A stretch of DNA of 7,170 nt from an uncultured Eubacteriales bacterium (lineage in GTDB: Bacteria > Bacillota > Clostridia > Christensenellales > CAG-917): the NCBI GenBank assembly GCA_900550855.1, contig URTQ01000079.1, positions 1-7,170 on the forward strand. The letters are read 5' to 3'. The stretch's first letter is position 1. Each line of letters opens with the position of its first letter. The notes under the pieces were generated by a model that worked only from the letters and a program-made list of their open reading frames with translations, was not told the origin of the DNA and searched no databases. The position numbers and the translations under genes were made by a program. Shown one piece after another: positions 1 to 5,336 of this stretch.

Positions 1-54
1 GAAGATGTAAACAAACAACAATCGAAAGCGGTTACCGAAAGGCAACCGCTTTTT
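1..54. repeat. 54-bp direct repeat, copy 1 (contains a terminator)
   Basis: These 54 bases recur without a mismatch at 182-235, an offset of 181. The copy starts at the window edge, so the repeat may extend further left. It consists of a short A-rich stretch followed by a hairpin and a T-run. A TAA at 8-10, preceded by AAG ATG, would suit the end of an upstream gene about 14 bases before the hairpin, but that gene is outside the window and this is inference. The two copies diverge within the T-run: eight T here, five T then CG in copy 2. Confidence 0.9.
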
Positions 55-57
55 TTA
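25..57 (+). terminator. Intrinsic terminator, copy 1
   Basis: AAAGCGGTT (25-33) pairs with AACCGCTTT (44-52). Past one A-C mismatch the stem continues as CC/GG and closes on a GAAA tetraloop of the stable GNRA class. The T-run covers 50-57. This is a textbook Rho-independent terminator for a + strand gene that ends just left of the window. The A-run 5' of the stem could also give weak termination on the other strand. Confidence 0.85.
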
Positions 58-71
58 TAAAGGTATTCGGC

Positions 72-153
72 GTTTGCTTGTGCGGCTAAAAAGCCGCAAG
101 GCGAAGCGACACGGTTGAAAACCGTCTCGCAAAAAAGCGCAGCACAAGCAAAC
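72..153. other. Strongly self-complementary segment, possible structured RNA or small repeat element
   Basis: GTTTGCTTGTGC (72-83) is a perfect 12-base inverted match to GCACAAGCAAAC (142-153). Two further hairpins lie between these arms. The first is TGCGGCT (81-87) with AGCCGCA (92-98) around an AAAA loop. The second runs 106-130: GCGA with TCGC outside, a C-C mismatch, then ACGGT with ACCGT around a TGAAA loop. Because 81-83 are shared, the fold would be a three-way junction with a 9-bp outer stem. The segment has no convincing ORF. It lies between the two terminator copies. It could be a non-coding RNA, a non-autonomous repeat element with terminal inverted repeats, or a remnant of one. 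I do not recognise it as a named family. Confidence 0.6.
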
Positions 154-181
154 ATCAAGAACCCCAGAAAGTAATTTTAGG

Positions 182-235
182 GAAGATGTAAACAAACAAC
201 AATCGAAAGCGGTTACCGAAAGGCAACCGCTTTTT
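182..235. repeat. 54-bp direct repeat, copy 2 (contains a terminator)
   Basis: Identical to 1-54. The sequence after it (CGTAAAATA and onward) differs from that after copy 1, so the shared block ends in the T-run. The left boundary cannot be set because copy 1 begins at the window edge. If the bases before position 1 resemble 128-181, the whole arrangement is a tandem duplication with a 181-bp period. Confidence 0.9.
206..235 (+). terminator. Intrinsic terminator, copy 2
   Basis: Same hairpin as copy 1: arms 206-214 and 225-233, A-C mismatch, CC/GG, GAAA loop. The T-run is shorter (231-235). It would end any transcript that passes the first terminator or starts in the structured segment, and it insulates the serpin promoter from upstream readthrough. 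Confidence 0.8.
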
Positions 236-329
236 CGTAAAATATTTCGTACAATATGTATTGTTTCGTGCGGATACGCGCGTAAATATAAAAGATTGCA
301 CTATGTTAATAAGTTAGCACTATTCGATA

Positions 330-358
330 TTGAAATTTATGAATCCGTTTGGTATATT
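330..358 (+). promoter_or_regulatory. Sigma-A-type promoter of the serpin gene
   Basis: TTGAAA (330-335), a 17-bp spacer, then TATATT (353-358). TGG at 350-352 gives an extended -10 (TGn). The expected start is near 365, leaving a leader of about 43 bases that holds the ribosome site AGAGGGAG (393-400). The rest of 236-329 has no gene. Within it are a 6+6 palindrome ACAATA-TG-TATTGT (251-264) and two GCACTAT direct repeats (298-304, 317-323) just upstream of the -35, which could be regulatory. Confidence 0.75.
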
Positions 359-407
359 TATAGTAGCGTAAGTCAATTATGCAAATATAAGCAGAGGGAG
401 AAATGCT

Positions 408-1640
408 ATGAAAAAAAGATTCGGTATCGTTATATTTTTGATTGCGTGTTTGGTTATGCTTTGCGCTTGCGATAAAGGCGGGGCGGTTGACGAGCGTAAA
501 ATTGTTGCAAACGAGTTGACGGCAAGCGTTCAATCGCGTGAAGTGGAAACAAAAGACGTTGACGACGTATTCGTGCGCGCATACGGCGATTTTTCCGTGA
601 AAATGATTCAAAGTTTGTACAAGGGCGACAATGTTTGCATATCGCCGCTTTCGATTTCCGTTGCGCTCGGTATGGTTACTAACGGCGCGGTTGGCGAAAC
701 TAAAGCTGAACTCGAATCGTTGTTTGGTTTGAGTGCGAACGAACTCAACGCGTATTACGCAAAACTTATGCAAAACAGCGGTGAAGAGGAAAAGTTGCAT
801 GTTGCAAACTCGCTGTGGACAAGACAAAATGCGGTAAACGTCGAAAACGACTTTTTAGATATAGTCAAAAACTACTATGCTGCGCAAGTTTACGAATCGG
901 CGTTTGACGACCAAACAATAACTGACATCAACAACTGGGTGTACAAGCACACTCGAGGCGGCATTGATAAGATCGTCGATACTATAAGCGATGAAGAGGT
1001 TTTGATACTTTTGAACGCGCTCGACTTCGATTCGGAATGGAAGGAAAAATTCACACCCGACAGCGTGCGCAATCGCACGTTTAACGGAACGGATAAAGAG
1101 TCTACCGTTTCGATGATGTTCAACGAAGAACATATGTACTTCACTCTCGACAACGCGCAAGGCTTTGCGAAACAGTACGAAGGCGGCGAGTACAAGTTTG
1201 CGGCGATACTGCCCGACGAAAACGTGAGCATTACTGATTTTGTCAACGGCCTTACGGGCGAAAAACTTGCGAGGGCATTGGCAAATATTCAAAATCGTTC
1301 GGTCAATATAGGACTTCCGAAATTCGACTTGGAACAATCCTTGGATTTGGTCGGTGCGCTTGAAAAACTCGGCGTCAAAAAGGCGTTTTCGGGCGGTGAT
1401 TTTTCCGCACTCGGTTCGACGCCGAACGGCGGTTTGTATCTCACGAGCGTCGTTCATAAAACGCATATAACCGTTGACGAGGCAAAAACGAAGGCAAGCG
1501 CGGTGACGGAAATATTGTTCGGTGATTCCGGACCTATGCAGGACCCGACGCCGTCCGTGATTCTGAACAGACCGTTCGTGTATATGATTCTCGATTCCGC
1601 AAATCTGCCGTTGTTCGTGGGCGTGGTTACGAATCTGTAA
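408..1640 (+). CDS. Serpin family protease inhibitor, predicted lipoprotein
   Basis: A 410-residue serpin, a suicide inhibitor of serine or cysteine proteases. Residues 1-20 form a lipoprotein signal: K2-K3-R4, a hydrophobic core, and lipobox L18-C19-A20-C21, with C21 as the lipidated residue, so the protein should be anchored outside the membrane. After a linker of about 30 residues the serpin fold covers roughly 55-410. Recognisable blocks are the shutter/helix-B region (ISPLSISVALGM near 78-89), VANSLW (132-137), INNWV (174-178), the LLNALDF strand (201-207), LPKFDLEQSLDL (303-314), DFSAL (331-335), the hinge and reactive loop (about 356-384), and the C-terminal RPF...LFVGVVTNL. The hinge keeps E358 (P17), T361 (P14), A363, S364, A365 and T367, which suits an inhibitor, but has K360 where P15 is normally Gly and K362 where P13 is normally Glu. 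P1 cannot be assigned. The start has AGAGGGAG 7 bases upstream. No clear terminator follows. Confidence 0.95.
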   Translation: MKKRFGIVIFLIACLVMLCACDKGGAVDERKIVANELTASVQSREVETKDVDDVFVRAYGDFSVKMIQSLYKGDNVCISPLSISVALGMVTNGAVGETKAELESLFGLSANELNAYYAKLMQNSGEEEKLHVANSLWTRQNAVNVENDFLDIVKNYYAAQVYESAFDDQTITDINNWVYKHTRGGIDKIVDTISDEEVLILLNALDFDSEWKEKFTPDSVRNRTFNGTDKESTVSMMFNEEHMYFTLDNAQGFAKQYEGGEYKFAAILPDENVSITDFVNGLTGEKLARALANIQNRSVNIGLPKFDLEQSLDLVGALEKLGVKKAFSGGDFSALGSTPNGGLYLTSVVHKTHITVDEAKTKASAVTEILFGDSGPMQDPTPSVILNRPFVYMILDSANLPLFVGVVTNL

Positions 1641-1686
1641 AACAGCAAGATTTGCAACGTTTGTAGTGTAAATCGGCAGATAAACC

Positions 1687-1715
1687 TTGCAAATGTTAAA
1701 AATCGATATTATAAT
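1687..1715 (+). promoter_or_regulatory. Sigma-A-type promoter of the M20 peptidase gene
   Basis: TTGCAA (1687-1692), 17-bp spacer, TATAAT (1710-1715). The expected start is near 1722, with a leader of about 24 bases. The -10 sits inside a perfect 14-base palindrome, GATATTATAATATC (1705-1718), which could be an operator or a by-product of the AT-rich -10. The -35 overlaps one arm of an inverted pair, ATTTGCAA (1650-1657) and TTGCAAAT (1687-1694). Confidence 0.8.
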
Positions 1716-1745
1716 ATCCATATCAAGATTAAGAGGTAAATCGTT

Positions 1746-3155
1746 ATGCTTTTGACAACGATGATAATCCGCACGCTCTTGTGCAAGCCCAAGGAAATTG
1801 ACGCGGGCGAGTATAAGGCGAGAGATTTCGACAAGAACCTTATTGCTCAACACCTTTCCGAAGCCGTTCAAATTCCCACCGTATCGATGGTCGGCGAATT
1901 CGAGGGCGTAGACAAGCCGTTTTTGGACTACCACGCGTGGCTCGAAAAGACTTATCCGCTCGTACATAAGACGGCGCAAAAGACCGTCATAAACAATTAC
2001 AGCCTCGTGTTCAAGTTTACGGGCAAAGATTCGACATTGCTTCCCGGCGCGTTTTTGGCACACCAAGACGTCGTTCCCGCACCAAAAGAGGGCTGGGATT
2101 ACGAGCCGTTCGGCGGAACGATAGACGACGGATTCATCTGGGGTCGCGGAACGCAAGATATGAAGGGCACGATGATTTCCCTTTTGGAAGCCGCCGAGAA
2201 ACTGTTGTCGGAAGGCTGGCAACCCGAGCGCGACGTGTATTTCTGCTTCGGTCACGACGAAGAAGCGTGGACGGAAGAAGGCGCGGCGCATATTTGCGAC
2301 TGGTTCAAAAAACAGAATATCCGCCTCGAATACATAGTTGACGAGGGCGGCACGATTATCGACGGCAAGATGATAGGCGAGGACAAGTTGTTCGGACTTA
2401 TCGCAACTTGCGAAAAGGGCAATATGAATATGACTTTGACCGTCGAAAAGGCGGGCGGTCACGCGTCTAACCCCTCGAAACCGTCGGCGGCGGCAATTAT
2501 GGGCAAGGCGCTCGTCAAACTCGACAAGCACCCGATGCCGAGCAAATGGACGCCTGCGACGAAGCAAACGTTCAAACTTATTGCACCGCACGTCAAATTC
2601 CCGTTCAGATTCATACTTGTCAACAGGGATATTTTGAGTCCGTTGCTCAAATTCGTGTTCAAGAAAATACCGCTTACAAATTCGCTTATTTCGACGACTT
2701 TTGCGCAAACGATGTTGCACGGAAGCGACGCAGAAAACGTCATTCCGCCCAAGGTTACGGCGAATATCAACACGAGAATCATCACGGGCGTGACGAGTGA
2801 CGAAGTGCTCGAATACACTCAAAAACTTCTCGGCAAAAACGTCAAAGTCGAAAGACACGGCAAGGGTACGGAAGCGACTGCGGTTTCGCCTATCGACGTA
2901 AAACCGTGGCACGATTTGAACGTCGCAATCAAGCAAATTTTTCCGACGATGGTCACCGCGCCGTATATGTTTATCGCAAACAGCGACAGCCGCTACTACG
3001 GCGACGTATGCGACAATATCTACCGTTTCACGCCGTTTTTGATGACTTTGGACGACCAAAAACGTATTCACGCAATCAACGAGCGCGTGAGCATCGACGC
3101 AATGGAAACGGCAACCAAATTCTTTGCGCAATGCCTCGAAGTTATGAACAAATAA
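1746..3155 (+). CDS. M20 family metallopeptidase, carboxypeptidase S / PM20D1-like
   Basis: A 469-residue di-zinc hydrolase of peptidase family M20. Relatives include yeast carboxypeptidase S and animal PM20D1, which makes and breaks N-fatty-acyl amino acids. The expected metal ligands and catalytic acid are present: H106 and D108 (AHQDVV), D138 (TQDMKG, the shared ligand), E172 (catalytic base) and E173 (HDEEAW), D199 (VDEGG), H442 (RIHAINE). The lid/dimerisation domain runs from about 225 to 380 with H239 (GGHAS) and NTR (342-344). Blocks such as PLTNSLI (309-315), ENVIPP (330-335) and NSDSRYY (412-418) also recall PM20D1. Residues 1-12 are hydrophobic but short for a membrane anchor. The start is secure: AGAGG (1732-1736) lies 9 bases upstream, and an in-frame TAA (1737-1739) rules out an earlier start. 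A cytoplasmic or weakly membrane-bound enzyme acting on peptides or acyl-amino acids is the best guess; the substrate is unknown. Confidence 0.93.
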   Translation: MLLTTMIIRTLLCKPKEIDAGEYKARDFDKNLIAQHLSEAVQIPTVSMVGEFEGVDKPFLDYHAWLEKTYPLVHKTAQKTVINNYSLVFKFTGKDSTLLPGAFLAHQDVVPAPKEGWDYEPFGGTIDDGFIWGRGTQDMKGTMISLLEAAEKLLSEGWQPERDVYFCFGHDEEAWTEEGAAHICDWFKKQNIRLEYIVDEGGTIIDGKMIGEDKLFGLIATCEKGNMNMTLTVEKAGGHASNPSKPSAAAIMGKALVKLDKHPMPSKWTPATKQTFKLIAPHVKFPFRFILVNRDILSPLLKFVFKKIPLTNSLISTTFAQTMLHGSDAENVIPPKVTANINTRIITGVTSDEVLEYTQKLLGKNVKVERHGKGTEATAVSPIDVKPWHDLNVAIKQIFPTMVTAPYMFIANSDSRYYGDVCDNIYRFTPFLMTLDDQKRIHAINERVSIDAMETATKFFAQCLEVMNK

Positions 3156-3199
3156 CGAGTTTATCGTATCATTTCGAGTATCTAAACGCACAAATTGCA

Positions 3200-3236
3200 A
3201 AAAGCAATCGTATTTTAACGGTTGCTTTTCCTTTTT
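3200..3236 (+). terminator. Intrinsic terminator after the M20 peptidase gene
   Basis: Bases 3200-3211 pair with 3218-3229 (AAAAGCAA-T-CGT against ACG-G-TTGCTTTT, one G-T pair) around a 6-base A/T loop. They are followed by TTTTCCTTTTT. The site starts 44 bases past the stop codon. It separates the peptidase gene from the symporter unit. The rest of 3156-3328 shows no gene or other clear signal. Confidence 0.8.
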
Positions 3237-3328
3237 GAAAACAGGGCGGCGCATTGATTATCGAACAGAGTTTCAGACAAGTGAGCGATTTTTCTTTTTA
3301 TTAAAATGCAACAATGCGGTTTTTTGTA

Positions 3329-3357
3329 TTGATTGTTTGAACGTTTGCTGTTATAAT
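3329..3357 (+). promoter_or_regulatory. Sigma-A-type promoter of the symporter gene
   Basis: TTGATT (3329-3334), 17-bp spacer, TATAAT (3352-3357) with TGT at 3349-3351 as an extended -10. The expected start is near 3364, with a leader of about 47 bases. No sugar-responsive operator or catabolite site (cre) is obvious nearby. Confidence 0.8.
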
Positions 3358-3401
3358 GATACAGTAGTATTGTTTTTTTATAAACAAAATATATGCTATG
3401 T

Positions 3402-3406
3402 GGTGA
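3402..3406 (+). promoter_or_regulatory. Ribosome binding site that sets the symporter start at 3411
   Basis: GGTGA matches the 3' part of the full Shine-Dalgarno consensus (GGAGGTGATC) and ends 4 bases before the ATG at 3411, the right distance for that part. The upstream in-frame ATG at 3393 has only A/T-rich sequence before it. The same 12 bases, GTGAAATTATGA, span the start at 3411 and the oxidoreductase start at 5815. Confidence 0.7.
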
Positions 3407-3410
3407 AATT

Positions 3411-5096
3411 ATGAGTGATTCTTCTCAAACGACAGAAAAAGTCGGCGCAAAGGTTAAACTCAACGCTTTGGCGCACAAGTTGTTCGGCTCGACGCCCGGC
3501 GACGGCGAAATGCAACCCAAAGAAGGTTTCAGTTATTCTTTTTGCGGTTTCGGTCAAAACCTTATTTGCACGATTATCGGTTCTTATCTGACAGTCTTTA
3601 TGACGGACGCAATCGGCTTCAACGCGTTGGCGGTTGCATTCCTTATGCTCGGCGCGCGTATCTTCGACGCACTCAACGACCCGATTATGGGTTCTATCGT
3701 TGACAGAACGCGTACGAAGTGGGGCAAATGCCGTCCGTATATGAAGTGGATGGCGTTCCCGATCGCGATTATGACGGCGATATGCTTCTTGCCGTGGTAT
3801 CCGAAAAACGACGGCGGCTTTGCTGCGATTTCCGTAATGTACGTCATTTGGGGTATGGTTTACACGGTTGCGGACGTTCCGTATTGGGGACTTTCCACCG
3901 CAATGAGCAACGATACCTATCGCAGAGGCAACTTGCTCACCATCGCGCGTTTGTTCTGCACGGCGGGCGCAGGTATCGTTACCGTTATCACCCCGATCAT
4001 CACCGACAATATGACCAAAGGTCTCGATCCTGTTGCAAAGGGCGATATGCTCAAATGGATCTACTTTGTCATCGCAATAATCTGCTGCGTTATCGCGCTT
4101 CCGCTTTTCTATCTCGGATTCAAGAACACGAAAGAAAGAAACGTAACGGAAGAGAATCCCCCGTCGCTCGGACACAACCTCAAACTTTTGTTCAAGAACA
4201 AGCCCTTGATGCTCATCGTGCTTTCGGGTATCGGCGGTGCGGCGAGAATGCTTTTCACCTACACGGGCGGTTTGTATTTTGCAAAATACATAATGGATAA
4301 AGAATCTATGTATTCCTTGTTCACGATGGCAATCGTTCCCGGCGGACTTATCGCGTCCTTGCTCGTTCCTTGGTGCACGAAGAAATTCGGCAAAAAGAAC
4401 ACTTATATTTGGTCGCACATCGTCGGCGGCGTTGCAATGCTCATCGCGTTTATCGTCGGTATCGCTTGCGACCGCGGCGCATACACCAGCACTGCAACGA
4501 CAGTCGTGTTGCTTATCGCACTCGTCATCGCAGGTATTCCTTCGGGCTTTGGCAACATCATCACTTACGCAATGATCGGCGACACCGTCGAATATCTCGA
4601 ACTCAAAACCGGTGAAAGAGCAGAGGGTATCTGCTTTGCAATGCAAACGCTCATCAACAAAATCGGTATGGCAGTCGGCGCATTCGTTGGCGTTTTGGCT
4701 TACTATATGGCAGGCGTTGCGGCAAACGACGCAAGTTCCGTCACCCCCGAAGGCAAAGACACTATGTGGTTTATGCTCGTCGGTATCGCGGCAATCAGTT
4801 TCTTCTTGACCGTCATTCCGCTTTTCTTCTACAAGTTCAACGAGAAGGAACAACAAGCGGCAAAGGCTGAAATCGAAGCAAGAAAGCACGCTCACGACGA
4901 AAACAACGATGAAAATCTCGTCCAAGCAATCATGGACGAAGCGGCGCAAGACGATCAAAACGATGGCGCACCTCAAATGATTTTCCCCAACGAAGACAAT
5001 CAAGCGGTTGCAATCGAGCAAGAAAAGACTTGCGACGACAACTGCGCGGAATGCGACAAGCAAGAAGATTGTCCCGACAAAAAAGACAATGAATAA
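3411..5096 (+). CDS. GPH-family (MelB-like) sugar:cation symporter with acidic Cys-bearing C-terminal tail
   Basis: A 561-residue inner-membrane transporter of the glycoside-pentoside-hexuronide:cation symporter family (major facilitator superfamily), with about 12 membrane helices over residues 38-475. The MelB cation site is intact: R83, D86, N89 and D90 in ARIFDALNDPIMG (matching MelB R52, D55, N58, D59), T152 and D155 in TVADVPYW (MelB T121, D124), and K417 in INKIGMA (MelB K377). The helix 2-3 loop RTRTKWGK is also typical. This predicts Na+-, Li+- or H+-driven sugar uptake; the sugar is unknown and no glycosidase gene is adjacent. MelB has about 475 residues. The extra 80 or so here are a cytosolic, Asp/Glu/Asn/Gln-rich tail ending in four cysteines (C541, C545, C548, C554; spacing CX3CX2CX5C). 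The tail does not resemble the IIA domain fused to LacS. The start at 3411 was preferred to 3393 for its ribosome site. The unit is flanked by its own promoter and terminator. Confidence 0.93.
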   Translation: MSDSSQTTEKVGAKVKLNALAHKLFGSTPGDGEMQPKEGFSYSFCGFGQNLICTIIGSYLTVFMTDAIGFNALAVAFLMLGARIFDALNDPIMGSIVDRTRTKWGKCRPYMKWMAFPIAIMTAICFLPWYPKNDGGFAAISVMYVIWGMVYTVADVPYWGLSTAMSNDTYRRGNLLTIARLFCTAGAGIVTVITPIITDNMTKGLDPVAKGDMLKWIYFVIAIICCVIALPLFYLGFKNTKERNVTEENPPSLGHNLKLLFKNKPLMLIVLSGIGGAARMLFTYTGGLYFAKYIMDKESMYSLFTMAIVPGGLIASLLVPWCTKKFGKKNTYIWSHIVGGVAMLIAFIVGIACDRGAYTSTATTVVLLIALVIAGIPSGFGNIITYAMIGDTVEYLELKTGERAEGICFAMQTLINKIGMAVGAFVGVLAYYMAGVAANDASSVTPEGKDTMWFMLVGIAAISFFLTVIPLFFYKFNEKEQQAAKAEIEARKHAHDENNDENLVQAIMDEAAQDDQNDGAPQMIFPNEDNQAVAIEQEKTCDDNCAECDKQEDCPDKKDNE

Positions 5097-5118
5097 AAAA
5101 TAAGTCGTCAATCGACAA

Positions 5119-5149
5119 AAAAGCCGCACGCGGTTTGCGTGCGGCTTTT
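5119..5149 (+). terminator. Strong intrinsic terminator after the symporter gene
   Basis: GCCGCACGC (5123-5131) pairs perfectly with GCGTGCGGC (5137-5145) around GGTTT, with AAAA before and TTTT after extending the stem. It starts 22 bases past the stop codon. The flanking A and T runs could also allow weak termination on the opposite strand. Confidence 0.92.
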
Positions 5150-5159
5150 CTATACTCAA

Positions 5160-5188
5160 AAGCAAAAAGTATAAAGCGCGAAAATCGA
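5160..5188. repeat. Degenerate 29-bp A-rich repeat, copy 1
   Basis: This stretch, just after the symporter terminator, matches 7121-7149 at 24 of 29 positions. All five differences are transitions (A/G or C/T), around a shared AAGCGC core. Adenine richness inflates such matches, so a chance origin is possible. The following 5189-5260 is A-rich and holds no gene or clear signal. Confidence 0.35.
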
Positions 5189-5266
5189 AGTGAAGAAATC
5201 AAACAAACGAATCGTGAAAATAGCGGAAATAATTCGAAAAAAGATATGCGCGGAAACGCAATCTCA

Positions 5267-5281
5267 AAAATCGTTGATTTT
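5267..5281. promoter_or_regulatory. Candidate operator upstream of marR
   Basis: AAAATC-GTT-GATTTT is a palindrome with 6-base arms, about 20 bases upstream of the marR -35 box and next to GTTAAC (5282-5287). MarR-family dimers bind palindromes near their own promoters, so this is a plausible site. A second candidate is ATATCGATAT (5329-5338), which overlaps the -10 and the start codon. Both are short and AT-rich, so the assignment is tentative. Confidence 0.35.
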
Positions 5282-5301
5282 GTTAACTTTTTTAGTTTTT
5301 G

Positions 5302-5330
5302 TTGAAATGCGGCGGAATTGATGTTATAAT
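5302..5330 (+). promoter_or_regulatory. Near-consensus promoter of the marR-oxidoreductase operon, predicting a leaderless mRNA
   Basis: TTGAAA (5302-5307), 17-bp spacer, perfect TATAAT (5325-5330) with TGT at 5322-5324 as an extended -10. Transcription should begin about 7 bases past the -10, at A5337, which is the first base of the marR start codon. The mRNA would then have no leader and no Shine-Dalgarno site. Confidence 0.8.
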
Positions 5331-5336
5331 ATCGAT

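Noticed and set aside
72..153. Integron attC site
   Set aside because: The outer ends read GTTTGC...GCAAAC and do not fit the RYYYAAC...GTTRRRY core sites, and there is no integrase or cassette array nearby.
1..235. CRISPR array
   Set aside because: Only two repeat copies of 54 bp separated by 127 bp of structured sequence, with no regular 25-40 bp spacers and no cas genes.
119..475. Open frame on the + strand through copy 2 of the repeat and the serpin leader
   Set aside because: It crosses a terminator, a strong promoter and the serpin ribosome site, shows no in-frame ATG with a ribosome site, and yields an AT-driven composition unlike the neighbouring genes.
306..827. 173-codon open frame on the minus strand over the serpin leader and 5' end
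   Set aside because: It overlaps the serpin signal peptide and promoter, has no recognisable domain, and has no promoter or ribosome site that I can see.
855..3254. 799-codon open frame on the minus strand across the serpin end and the M20 gene
   Set aside because: It lies opposite two convincing genes in exact register, crosses their intergenic region, promoter and a terminator, has no ribosome site, and its product is Arg/His/Val/Phe-rich with no recognisable domain. Codon bias of the sense genes explains it.
3250..3318. Inverted pair CGCATTG / CAATGCG in the symporter leader region
   Set aside because: Only 7 bases, with 55 bases between the arms, no T-run and no symmetry to the promoter; likely chance.
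3393..3410. Upstream symporter start (ATG at 3393)
   Set aside because: Only six extra residues, with no Shine-Dalgarno site before them. The GGTGA at 3402-3406 supports 3411.
3396..5165. 589-codon open frame on the minus strand opposite the symporter
   Set aside because: Same register effect. The product is rich in Arg, Cys, His and Asp, it runs through the terminator at 5119-5149, and the sense strand encodes a clear MelB-like protein.
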